A DNA stretch of 64,000 nt from a virus: positions 146,733 through 210,732 of IMG/VR virus record IMGVR_UViG_3300031707_000001; one strand, written 5' to 3'. Shown here one piece after another: positions 15,442 to 23,698 of this stretch. The position numbers and the translations under genes were made by a program. The notes below the pieces were generated by a model. The model worked only from the letters and a program-made list of their open reading frames with translations, had not been told where the DNA came from and searched no databases. Position 1 is the stretch's first letter. Every line of letters starts with the position of its first letter.

Positions 15442-17192
15442 AAGAATATGCACCAGGAATTGTTAACAAGGAAAATTATGGGGATCCAACCCGAAGTCTT
15501 GAAGCCGGGCAGTTGGCCGATTATGTCCTTCAACACCATACCACACACCGACATCCTAATACGCCTCATTTGGATTTACGCATAGGCACACCAGCGACGG
15601 GTATGCATTCGTGGGCAATTCCTAAGGCTAAACTTCCAACAGCCGACGAGAAAAATTTAGCTATACAAACGCAAATCCATTCCCCCGGATACAATACATT
15701 TCAGGGAAGCATTCGTAGTGGCTACGGCGAAGGTTTTGTTCGAAGACAGGATTTAGGAAAAGCACTTTTAACGAAAGTAACCCCCAACAGCGTATCGTTC
15801 ACCATTTCTCATACCAAAGTTCCGGTGCGATACTCTTTGATTAGAATGGGAACTCGGGACGGAAGAAACGGAAGAGATTGGTTGCTTGTTCACAAAGCTA
15901 TTCCAAAAACCGTTGAAGGCGTTGGAGACAAGCCCAAGTACAAACTTATTGAGGCGGTCGATTTAGATGATGCGCTTGAGCAGGCAACTGAAGTACAGGA
16001 AAAAATAGATGGTGCTGGAGGGGTCTACGAAATTGGATCTAAAGGTGAAACCGAAGCCTATAGTGTTAATCCCCGGAAAACGGGTGAGCCAATTGTTCAT
16101 ACTGAGCGTACGGGATTGACTGGCGTAAAATCTCCTGAGGCTTTGTCAGGTACGACTCTTAGAGGTGAAATCTATGCCACGGATCCAAAAGGAAAGGCTA
16201 TTCCTTTTCAAGAGTTGAGCGGGATTTTGAACTCAACGATCGCTAAAGCAGTAGAAACACGCCGAGTCAAAAAGCTGAAGATGCAACACGCTATATTCGA
16301 TATTATTAAACACAAAGGTAAGGACGTATCCCAATTGCCTTTTGAAGAACGTAAGTCCCTTTTGAAGGAAGTAGTACCGCAGTTACCGTCCGAACACTTT
16401 CATTCCCCGCTATCGGCCACGGAAGAAGAGGATAAGACCCGGATGTTGGAAGACATTCGTACCGGAAAAAATCCCCGAACTTCTGAAGGTATTATCATGC
16501 ACCTTCCCGGTAATAAGGTGTGGAAGTACAAGTTTCGTCCCGAATCCCGGGGATACGTTACGGGTGTCTTTCCGGGCAAAGCCGGCCGTACGGGATTGCC
16601 TGGCGGCGTAACATTCTCGGAGACCCCAGGCGGTGAAGAACTAGGACACCTTGGCTCAGGTTTCACGGTAGATGAACTCAAAGATATTGCCAAGAACCTG
16701 GAAGCCTACAAGACCAAACCAATGCGAATCACGCACATGGGCAAGTTCCCAGCCGGTACGCTACGAGCGCCCGTGTTCAGCGGATGGGAGACCGATGTAA
16801 AGGAAAGTACTGATATGCGCATGAAGATTTCTCCTTTGGTACGTGCTTTTGTCAAACAGGCTTTGACGGCCACTACAAGCGGACAGACGGCCGATGCTAC
16901 AACAGCACCGCAGGCTGGTTATGCCATGAAGCCTTACGGCGATCAAGGCTACGATGCTTCGTTAACGCCTCAACGGGATCTTGCCCGTACAGGCTCTCCT
17001 GGAGCGCAGATACAACCCGGTCCCGAGATCCAACCGTTCTACAATCCGGCAGCAAGACCCGGTGTACCTGCAGGCGTGGTAGCACGACCTGGGACGGGTA
17101 CATTGACAGCCAGTGAATCCGGACAAGCCGGGCAGGTCAAGAAATTCCTGACACCAAAAGGTGGTCCAATCGCTACAGCAACAGGAACCTAA
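15438..17192 (+). CDS. LigD-like fusion of 3'-phosphoesterase domain and ATP-dependent DNA ligase
   Basis: This 584-residue protein has an N-terminal domain (about 28-135) like the LigD 3'-phosphoesterase. It shows DYVLQHHTTHRHP with HLDLRIG (H44, D46), HSWAIPKA, H81 in TQIHSPG, and SGYGEGFV, matching the His-Asp-His metal-site layout and the G-E-Y-G-x-G segment. The second domain is an ATP-dependent ligase adenylyltransferase: motif I EKIDGAGG with K189, LRGEIYATD, a motif III-like HAIFDIIK, motif IV EGIIM near 350 and motif V WKYKF near 361. A proline/glycine-rich tail of about 100 residues ends the protein. Such PE-ligase fusions belong to bacterial NHEJ LigD. No Ku or LigD polymerase domain is seen in this window. 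The likely role is repair or sealing of ends with damaged 3' termini. Confidence 0.75.
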   Translation: MKEYAPGIVNKENYGDPTRSLEAGQLADYVLQHHTTHRHPNTPHLDLRIGTPATGMHSWAIPKAKLPTADEKNLAIQTQIHSPGYNTFQGSIRSGYGEGFVRRQDLGKALLTKVTPNSVSFTISHTKVPVRYSLIRMGTRDGRNGRDWLLVHKAIPKTVEGVGDKPKYKLIEAVDLDDALEQATEVQEKIDGAGGVYEIGSKGETEAYSVNPRKTGEPIVHTERTGLTGVKSPEALSGTTLRGEIYATDPKGKAIPFQELSGILNSTIAKAVETRRVKKLKMQHAIFDIIKHKGKDVSQLPFEERKSLLKEVVPQLPSEHFHSPLSATEEEDKTRMLEDIRTGKNPRTSEGIIMHLPGNKVWKYKFRPESRGYVTGVFPGKAGRTGLPGGVTFSETPGGEELGHLGSGFTVDELKDIAKNLEAYKTKPMRITHMGKFPAGTLRAPVFSGWETDVKESTDMRMKISPLVRAFVKQALTATTSGQTADATTAPQAGYAMKPYGDQGYDASLTPQRDLARTGSPGAQIQPGPEIQPFYNPAARPGVPAGVVARPGTGTLTASESGQAGQVKKFLTPKGGPIATATGT

Positions 17193-17587
17193 TGGACGAA
17201 GTTACATTACATTTTGTGGATAAGGCGGGCAATGTCAAAGCCGAAGTAGCTGCCGAGATTGCAGAAACACCAGCCGATCGGCGTATGGGGCTTTCCAAGC
17301 GAGCATTTCTTCCATCCGGTAGAGGCATGTTTTTTGACAAGGCTGGAGCCTTTTGGATGAAGGATGTCAACTTTCCATTGGACATCGTTTTCTTGGATAA
17401 GCAGGGAACCGTACTTGAGAAACAGCATATGCCACAGGTCGAAGAGCCTACAGCATTGAAGCCACTTTATGTGTCTTCGTCCAAGGAAGCTGCACATGCT
17501 TTGGAACTGCCGGCTGGCTGGTTTGATCGTCAAGGTTTGGCTGTAGGAATGAAACTTAGGCCAGTAGAGAGCAGACTGGACAGATGA
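17192..17587 (+). CDS. DUF192 family protein
   Basis: The 131-residue product fits DUF192 closely. An initial strand V-x-A-E-V-A-A-E-I-A-E-T-P-A-D-R-R-M-G-L is followed by GRGMFFDKAGAFWMKDVNFPLDIVFLDK (residues about 42-70), containing the family's W-M-K-x-x-x-x-P-L-D-I-x-F-h-D signature. A C-terminal LELPAGWFDRQGLAVGMKL gives the V-P-A-G-x-x-x-x-x-G-h-x-x-G-D-x-L end. The family's biochemical role is not settled. Its first base is the last base of the ligase gene, indicating coupling. Phage copies of this family are known to me but their purpose is unclear. Confidence 0.8.
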   Translation: MDEVTLHFVDKAGNVKAEVAAEIAETPADRRMGLSKRAFLPSGRGMFFDKAGAFWMKDVNFPLDIVFLDKQGTVLEKQHMPQVEEPTALKPLYVSSSKEAAHALELPAGWFDRQGLAVGMKLRPVESRLDR

Positions 17588-17595
17588 TAGAAGCT

Positions 17596-17625
17596 TTGAT
17601 ACTATGGGTTGAAATTGAGTACATT
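17596..17625 (+). promoter_or_regulatory. Sigma70-type promoter of the exported-protein operon
   Basis: TTGATA (17596-17601), an 18-base spacer and TACATT (17620-17625) precede the secreted-protein gene at 17645. The -10 hexamer is the same as in the promoter at 5057-5085. Moderate match; the spacer is one base longer than optimal. Confidence 0.45.
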
Positions 17626-17644
17626 TTGATCAAGGAGAAAACAC

Positions 17645-18034
17645 ATGAATTGGAAGAATGGATTGACCTCGATAGTCGTTATGTTGGTGGCGTTTTCGAT
17701 TACAGCATTTGCTCAAACTCCCAGCGGAAACCGGGTGAATAACAGCGAAACGATTTTGATGACCAACAATACGGTGAGGATCACGTTGGCCCAGACAACA
17801 CAACCGGTAAGTCCTGCCCAGGTTGAACTGACGTTCAAGGCTCCGGTAACTGCTACCTTCACCTTCAACTATGAGCGTGGGGCTTACACCAATATGGTGA
17901 TCAACAGGACCCTTACAAACCTGGTAACGTATATTTGGAACTGCCCTCGGGATTTGAAGCTGGTGGGAAACGATACACTGGTATTCACCAAGTCTGTCAG
18001 TGATCGGGCTCAGTTAACGATCAATTGGAAGTAA
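17645..18034 (+). CDS. Small secreted beta-rich protein
   Basis: The 129-residue product follows an AAGGAG site. It begins with a clear Sec signal peptide (MNWKNGLTSIVVMLVAFSITAFAQ) with cleavage expected after the A-F-A-Q region. The mature part of about 105 residues is threonine- and asparagine-rich and reads as a single beta-sandwich (VELTFKAPVTATFTFNYERG, DRAQLTINWK). It is the first gene of a nine-gene operon extending to 30360, most of whose products also carry signals. Function is unknown; a partner or chaperone of the following fibre-like proteins is possible. Confidence 0.7.
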   Translation: MNWKNGLTSIVVMLVAFSITAFAQTPSGNRVNNSETILMTNNTVRITLAQTTQPVSPAQVELTFKAPVTATFTFNYERGAYTNMVINRTLTNLVTYIWNCPRDLKLVGNDTLVFTKSVSDRAQLTINWK

Positions 18035-18047
18035 GGAGACAGTATTC

Positions 18048-20336
18048 ATGAAGAAACTGATTCATGTGTTTTTCGGTTTGTTGTTGGCGGTACTGCCTCT
18101 TGCAGCCCAAGAGATTGATAACGGAGCGCCGGTATACGTCGTTGAGATTATCAATGGCGTTCCGTATTTATCTGGCGCCGGCGGAGGTGGAGGCACCCCG
18201 GTCGATCTTACACCATATCTAAAGAAAGACGGTACAATCGCTTATACGGCCGATCAGAACGGCGGCGGATTTGGAATTACCAATCTTGGGGCATTGATAC
18301 CGTTTGGAAGCAATACTGTAAACTTGGGATCGCTGCTACATCCATGGGGAAGCATATATGCAAGCGGGCATACCATCTATTTGGACGGCATTCCAATGCT
18401 TTCGGTATCGAACAGTCAATTAGTTGTAGCATATCCAGTAGCCTCCAGCAATGGAACAACCTACACGACAACAGTTGATCTTAGTGGTTTGTCCAATCAA
18501 GTTGCAGCCATAGAGGCTCGTACTAACGCCTGGAATACTGGATCCGCTGAAGGCAACTATGCTTCGAACTGGATCGGTACGTATGGACCAGTTTTGGCCA
18601 GCACAAGTTATGTTGATAATGCTGTGTCCGGATATGCGCCCACCTCATCGATCAATGGAGTCTCTGGGCGTGTTTCTGCAATCGAAAGCAAAACCAATGA
18701 CTGGAATACAGCTTATGGTTGGGGCAACCATGCTGTTGCAGGATACGCCGGTACAGGATCTGTGAACGCCGTTTCGGCGAGAGTTGGTACGATTGAAAGC
18801 AAAACCAATGACTGGAATGCTGTCTATTCCTGGATGCAGTCCAATTCTAATGGTTTGAGTTTTGTATTTTCTCAAACCAACTCGTGGACAGTAGGCGCCT
18901 CAGCGGGTAACTATGCATCCAATTGGATCGCAGTCTGGAGTCCAACTCTTGCCAGTACAAACTTTGTTACTGATCTTTTGACTGGCTATGCTTCGACCTC
19001 AACGGTAAATGCGGTTTCTAGTAGGGTCGGAACCATCGAGGGACAAACTAACGCTTGGAATACAGCTACAGCTTATGTAGCAGCAAAGTCGAATAACTGG
19101 GATACGGCGTATAACCATCTTTCAACCTTGTTTGCTGGATCGGGTACTACTGGCAATGTAACAAGTGCCACTGCCAATACCAACCAATACCTTCGTGGCG
19201 ACGGTACCTGGCAGACTGTTGCAGCCTCAGGGGCTGGCGATGTTTTCAAGGGTAGTAACAATACCTACTCTGCCGGAACAACTCAGTCCATGCCATATGC
19301 GATTATCAATAACGGATTGGAAGTGTATGGGAACACAATTCATACAAATTGTGGAGTTAGTTTGGGCTCTACAGATACAACCAAGGCCAAATTTTATGTC
19401 AATGGCGAGAGCGGAGCATATACAAACAAGCCTCTTGTCTGGTTCAATAGGAGTGCAGCGGCTACAGGCCCTATCTTGCAGTGGGGAACCAATGGTGTCC
19501 TTCTTGGGAGTATTGATGTGAATGGAAGCGTCTCTGTTCCATCAATAGGTATCTCAAACAATCTTACACTCGGTGGGGTTACAGTGAGTTCCTTCTCGAC
19601 GAACACTCCGATCTTTGCGGATGGCTCCCAGCCATTCAACGCCACTATGAATGCTGGAACTTTCGGAGTAACGAATCTTGGCACATTGCTTCCATTTGGC
19701 AGTAATACCTGTGATCTTGGAAGTGCCGCTCTTCCGTGGAGAAATGCGTATTACGTTTCGCATACGATCTATATGGGCGGGTGGCCTATTTCTGTTGACG
19801 ATGGCACCGGAAAACTCCTTGTACCGGGAGTTCAGTATTCTGCTCCACAATACACTATAAAGTCTGTGGCCGCTTCTGATATGATGCTTCGTGGTGCCGC
19901 TACTGATCCTGCATGGGATGGGCTCAAGGTTCGTATGACCTTCTCTGGGACGAATCTGAACGGGGTGAGTTTCATTTGCGATCTTCCGCAGTACAGTCCC
20001 GAAACCGATATAGTTCCGTTGATCTTGTGGGAAGGAAATGATGTGAATGTTTCCAATGTAATCTGGCAGATGGATTACATCTGGCGCAATATAGGTGATA
20101 TTTCTACCTATGGAGATTGGACTACGCTTGCTGTGACTAATGTCAATCCTGCTTTGAAATGGCAATCTAAGGTATCCCGTTTTCCGACGGTTTCGGGAGC
20201 AGGGAAGAATAAGAATTCTGTCATTCAAATCAGACTGCAACGCCGTGGTGACTTGGACGATAACAACGATACTGCGAGTCTTCTTTTCTTCGGGCTTAGG
20301 TATGCAATCCAAGCCACAGGTGAGGATGCACAATAA
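18048..20336 (+). CDS. Exported tail-fibre-like protein with internal repeats
   Basis: ATG 18048 has AAGGAGAC upstream. The 762-residue product starts with a signal peptide (MKKLIHVFFGLLLAVLPLAAQ) and a glycine-rich linker, then fibre-like sequence. Phage-fibre repeats of the W-N-T-A-Y-G-W-G-N-H-A type occur three times (SKTNDWNTAYGWGNHAVAGY near 220). Modules of the pattern GNYASNWI...LAST.(Y/F)V occur twice. A pair of ITNLGALIPFGSNT-like modules lies near 75-120 and 540-585. The C-terminal 150 residues form a separate domain. Fibre repeats are expected in tail proteins; the N-terminal Sec signal is not. Modules are shared with the fibre at 24991. Its stop overlaps the next start (TAATG). 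Confidence 0.75.
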   Translation: MKKLIHVFFGLLLAVLPLAAQEIDNGAPVYVVEIINGVPYLSGAGGGGGTPVDLTPYLKKDGTIAYTADQNGGGFGITNLGALIPFGSNTVNLGSLLHPWGSIYASGHTIYLDGIPMLSVSNSQLVVAYPVASSNGTTYTTTVDLSGLSNQVAAIEARTNAWNTGSAEGNYASNWIGTYGPVLASTSYVDNAVSGYAPTSSINGVSGRVSAIESKTNDWNTAYGWGNHAVAGYAGTGSVNAVSARVGTIESKTNDWNAVYSWMQSNSNGLSFVFSQTNSWTVGASAGNYASNWIAVWSPTLASTNFVTDLLTGYASTSTVNAVSSRVGTIEGQTNAWNTATAYVAAKSNNWDTAYNHLSTLFAGSGTTGNVTSATANTNQYLRGDGTWQTVAASGAGDVFKGSNNTYSAGTTQSMPYAIINNGLEVYGNTIHTNCGVSLGSTDTTKAKFYVNGESGAYTNKPLVWFNRSAAATGPILQWGTNGVLLGSIDVNGSVSVPSIGISNNLTLGGVTVSSFSTNTPIFADGSQPFNATMNAGTFGVTNLGTLLPFGSNTCDLGSAALPWRNAYYVSHTIYMGGWPISVDDGTGKLLVPGVQYSAPQYTIKSVAASDMMLRGAATDPAWDGLKVRMTFSGTNLNGVSFICDLPQYSPETDIVPLILWEGNDVNVSNVIWQMDYIWRNIGDISTYGDWTTLAVTNVNPALKWQSKVSRFPTVSGAGKNKNSVIQIRLQRRGDLDDNNDTASLLFFGLRYAIQATGEDAQ
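18519..19075 (+). repeat. Tandem fibre repeats inside the 18048 gene
   Basis: Related units recur in frame. An exact 24-base direct repeat occurs at 18684-18707 and 18795-18818 (encoding ESKTNDWN), with a diverged third copy near 19035. GNYASNWI modules start near 18552 and 18907. The pattern suggests growth by unequal recombination. Confidence 0.7.
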
Positions 20337-23300
20337 TGAGATTTCTAACTTCTGTTGTGATGCTCCTTGGGCTATCCCTGTGTGCGTCAGCGGTTGATTA
20401 CACATGGGACGGTGGCAATACTGCTGGTTATCAGTGGACCGCTCCTACCAACTGGAATCTGGACGCTGGTGCTCCCACTACTACGGCAGACAGGGCAATT
20501 TTTAACACTACAGGAACCACTAAGAATCCTACCGTTGATGTAAATATTGCTTTGGATGAATTTGTAGTTGGTGGAACTACGGGTTGGACGTGGTATCGGA
20601 TAGGTGATATTACAAGTTTGGATATGCTTACCTACGGAAGCAGTGGAAGTTCCACAATGAATCCCGCTATCACCGGGAAACGTCTTCTTGTAACTAACGG
20701 TATTCTCACTTTGAATGCTTCCAACAACTTTTCTGATACCGTTACGTTTCTGGCTGGTTCTGTTGTATTAGGTACATCAGGTCAGATTGGAACAAATACT
20801 CCAATTCATATGGACGGATTTAGTGTATTGACGCTGAATTCTAGTAATAACTGGTATTCTTCTCAAACTACTACAGTAGATTCTGTCATTGGCGGAACGG
20901 GCACGATAGAGTTGAAGTATAATGGAGCACCCATTCCTGTCTCAACAAATTCGTCTGGTGTTGTATCTGTTAATCAGGTCTCGTATAGCTATCCTCTTGA
21001 TCTTGCATCAATTGGTATGATGTATCTCGGTTCCACAAATTTAGGAACCAATACTGCAACCAGTCTTGGAGTGGGTTCCGATGGAAACTATAGGATAGGC
21101 GCAGGTGGTGGAACAATAGCATTTGATTCTGCGGGTAGTGATCTAGGCGTGTTTACAGGAGCATGTAATCTTGTTGTTGGAAGAAACGGTGGTGGAGTTA
21201 AGTATACAGGAACAGCCGTGCTGTCCGATTCCAATACCTTCTCTGGAACGATAATTGTCAATCGGGGAAGCACTCTAACAGGGTTGGCAATGACCAACAA
21301 TAGTGGAGGTAGTCCCTTTGGAGCCACTAATGGAGTAGTCACGCTCAATTCGGGGGTTCTTAAATTGTCTCGTGGGTCGGCTACTACTATCAGACAACCT
21401 GTTGTTAAAGGAGCCATGAATCTTACTGGAGGTTCTACTGTTTATCTGGATGGAAATCATGCCACGGCAAATGTTCAGATCACTTTCGATTCAATTACGA
21501 AAGACCCCATATATGATTCTGCTCTGACAATTCAATATGTCAGTGCTCTTGGAACAAAGGAGAGATTTTTTGTCAATACTGGGGATTCGTATATCACAAA
21601 CGATGCTCAGGGCATGATAAACGCTATGTATGTTGGGCTACAGGGAACTACCCTTTATTATCCTCTTACCAGAAGTGGAGCATCTTCTCCTTACGAACTA
21701 TTGACAACAAACTATACTTATACGACAGGGGCCGCTAGTCCATTCTCTAATTCTATACCTACAAGTATTGTTTTGGTGTCTAATGCTGGAGGTTATAGTC
21801 CAGAACTTATTTACGGCCAAACGATCACGAATTGGGCAACAGCTTTTGCTTGGAATGGTCATTGGAACTCGTCTGCTGGTTCAACTATAGTAATTCAAAG
21901 TGGTTTATTGATATACGAATATTCAGGTGGTCCTAGCTTCCGGTCCAACTTGGATTTTTCACTTGCATCTCAGGGTAGAATAGTTACGATGTCTGGTGGA
22001 ACCCTTAATGCACTTGGGAATATTACTTCTCCATATCTTGTAAAATCAGGACCGGGAGGACTTAGTCTGGGTTCGGCAGCTCCGGGACATACGGGGATCA
22101 ATGGAAAGCTATTAGTTTCTGAAGGTCTTGTGGAATTTGATCAGATTGGAGGAGCCGATTTCTTTTCAAACATACCTAATGCAACCAATCTAATTTTAAC
22201 CGGCGGAAGTATAGCTTGTACTGCGGGAAGATGTAGTTTCCAAACAAACATTACTGTCATAATAGGTCCAACCGGAGGAACTATCACATCTGGTGACTAT
22301 ATGTCATTTTATGGAAAGGTTACTGGTCCCGGTTTGATGTGTTGGAATGGACTTGCCGGTAAAGAGTTAAGATTTAGGGGTGTGGGTAACGATTGGTCTG
22401 GTGGTTTGTATGCTAGTTTAGGGATTGTCACTGTTTATGATGGAAGTAGTTTAGGAAGTGGTCCTATAAGAATGGCTGCTGGAACTACACTTAATGTCAG
22501 AACCAATCTGGATATTTCTTCTCTTCGAGGCAGGGGTGCTGTAGTGATTGGAAATGATGTGGCTACTGGAACTAAATATCTGACCGTCGGAAGCGGAAAC
22601 ACGGACGATAACTTTCCGGGTGTCATAAGCGATCAAGCATCTACTAGAAATGGATCGTTGATTAAAACGGGAACAGGGACTATGACATTATGGGGACCGA
22701 ATACCTTTACTGGCGGAACAACAATCAATGGGGGAATTCTGGCTGTTACAGGATTCTCCTTGCATGATACGGGTACGGTAACTGTTGCTGGTGGAACTTT
22801 GAGTATGATTGATAGTGAGACTGTTGGGAATGTAACTTTGAATTCTGGTTCAATTACTGGAAATAGTACATTAACTACTGGAAATTTATATCTCAATCAA
22901 GGGACAGTAGATTCTATTCTCTCTACCGCATCTAACTTCGTGAAGAACACTTCGGGAACTGTTACGCTGAACAAAGCGAATACATTTTCCGGGTCGGCAA
23001 TCATCACAAACGGATTGTTGCTCGTCCAAGGAAGCATTGGTGCAGGCACAACACTTACAAACTATATGGGCACACTTGGCGGGACTGGGACTGTGTATCG
23101 TCATGTTGAAATGATGCCGGGAAGCTATCTTACACCCGGAGCTTCGATTGGAACGATTACTGTTAGCAATTTGAACTTTGAAGTGGGCAGCACTGTGGAC
23201 TTTGAATTGGCGACAACGAATGCAAGTGACTTTGTTCAAGTCAATGGATTGCTGGGGTTGGGTGGCAATATTCGAGTTGTGCCGTCAACGGGATTCGGAT

Positions 23301-23506
23301 ATGGAGTATATCCGCTCTTTGGATATACAACGATCACAACGAATCAAGCACCGAGGATTATCACGCCTGCCGGGTATGCAGGAACTTTGAGCACTGACGA
23401 TTCCGCCAAGAAGGTATATTTGACAATAGGTTCTGACGCTCTTCGACCTGTCAAGTCGGGAACGTCTTTACTTTTGAAATCGGGTAAGATATTGTTGAGT
23501 AAGTAG
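20336..23506 (+). CDS. Giant secreted adhesin with autotransporter-associated beta-strand repeats
   Basis: The 1056-residue product has a signal peptide (MRFLTSVVMLLGLSLCASA). The next segment, of the Y-T-W-D-G-G ... W ... N-W type, opens many secreted Verrucomicrobia proteins. At least three regions match autotransporter-associated beta-strand repeats (PATR): GSLIKTGTGTMTLWGPNTF with TGGTTINGGILAV near 775-805, KNTSGTVTLNKANTFSG near 865-880, and LSDSNTFSGTIIVNRG near 300-315. The whole chain is Gly/Thr/Ser/Asn-rich as in a right-handed beta-helix. No C-terminal beta-barrel translocator or PEP-CTERM anchor is seen; it ends in KSGKILLSK. The start overlaps the upstream stop by one base. It is probably host-derived or shared with host adhesins. 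Confidence 0.75.
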   Translation: MRFLTSVVMLLGLSLCASAVDYTWDGGNTAGYQWTAPTNWNLDAGAPTTTADRAIFNTTGTTKNPTVDVNIALDEFVVGGTTGWTWYRIGDITSLDMLTYGSSGSSTMNPAITGKRLLVTNGILTLNASNNFSDTVTFLAGSVVLGTSGQIGTNTPIHMDGFSVLTLNSSNNWYSSQTTTVDSVIGGTGTIELKYNGAPIPVSTNSSGVVSVNQVSYSYPLDLASIGMMYLGSTNLGTNTATSLGVGSDGNYRIGAGGGTIAFDSAGSDLGVFTGACNLVVGRNGGGVKYTGTAVLSDSNTFSGTIIVNRGSTLTGLAMTNNSGGSPFGATNGVVTLNSGVLKLSRGSATTIRQPVVKGAMNLTGGSTVYLDGNHATANVQITFDSITKDPIYDSALTIQYVSALGTKERFFVNTGDSYITNDAQGMINAMYVGLQGTTLYYPLTRSGASSPYELLTTNYTYTTGAASPFSNSIPTSIVLVSNAGGYSPELIYGQTITNWATAFAWNGHWNSSAGSTIVIQSGLLIYEYSGGPSFRSNLDFSLASQGRIVTMSGGTLNALGNITSPYLVKSGPGGLSLGSAAPGHTGINGKLLVSEGLVEFDQIGGADFFSNIPNATNLILTGGSIACTAGRCSFQTNITVIIGPTGGTITSGDYMSFYGKVTGPGLMCWNGLAGKELRFRGVGNDWSGGLYASLGIVTVYDGSSLGSGPIRMAAGTTLNVRTNLDISSLRGRGAVVIGNDVATGTKYLTVGSGNTDDNFPGVISDQASTRNGSLIKTGTGTMTLWGPNTFTGGTTINGGILAVTGFSLHDTGTVTVAGGTLSMIDSETVGNVTLNSGSITGNSTLTTGNLYLNQGTVDSILSTASNFVKNTSGTVTLNKANTFSGSAIITNGLLLVQGSIGAGTTLTNYMGTLGGTGTVYRHVEMMPGSYLTPGASIGTITVSNLNFEVGSTVDFELATTNASDFVQVNGLLGLGGNIRVVPSTGFGYGVYPLFGYTTITTNQAPRIITPAGYAGTLSTDDSAKKVYLTIGSDALRPVKSGTSLLLKSGKILLSK

Positions 23507-23521
23507 TGAAAGGATAAAGCA

Positions 23522-23680
23522 ATGAGAATTCTGTCTGTTCTGCTCGTAATTGTAATGGGTGCCTTTCTGATGGGTTGTGCTGGAACTAAATCGGCCGATA
23601 GTAAAGCGGGCCCGAAGAGTCCGGCAAAGATGATGGTAAAAGATACACGTCCTCGTCCGCTTCCGGCCGGCATAAAGTAA
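23522..23680 (+). CDS. Small lipoprotein, possible outer-spanin-like
   Basis: This 52-residue gene has AAGGATAAAGCA before ATG 23522. The product is a lipoprotein precursor: a hydrophobic signal (MRILSVLLVIVMGAFLMGC) with lipobox L-M-G-C and predicted lipidation at Cys19. A short Lys/Pro-rich mature part of 34 residues ends in RPRPLPAGIK. Size, lipobox and proline content resemble outer-membrane spanins (Rz1 type), but no embedded or adjacent inner spanin is present; the nearest single-TM candidate is at 32898. It may instead anchor a member of the surrounding exported set. Confidence 0.6.
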   Translation: MRILSVLLVIVMGAFLMGCAGTKSADSKAGPKSPAKMMVKDTRPRPLPAGIK

Positions 23681-23698
23681 CATCGAATGGGGGTTCTT

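Noticed and set aside
19554-20405. 283-residue minus-strand open frame opposite the fibre gene
   Set aside because: It is a shadow of the repeat-rich plus-strand gene with no ribosome site or recognisable protein features.
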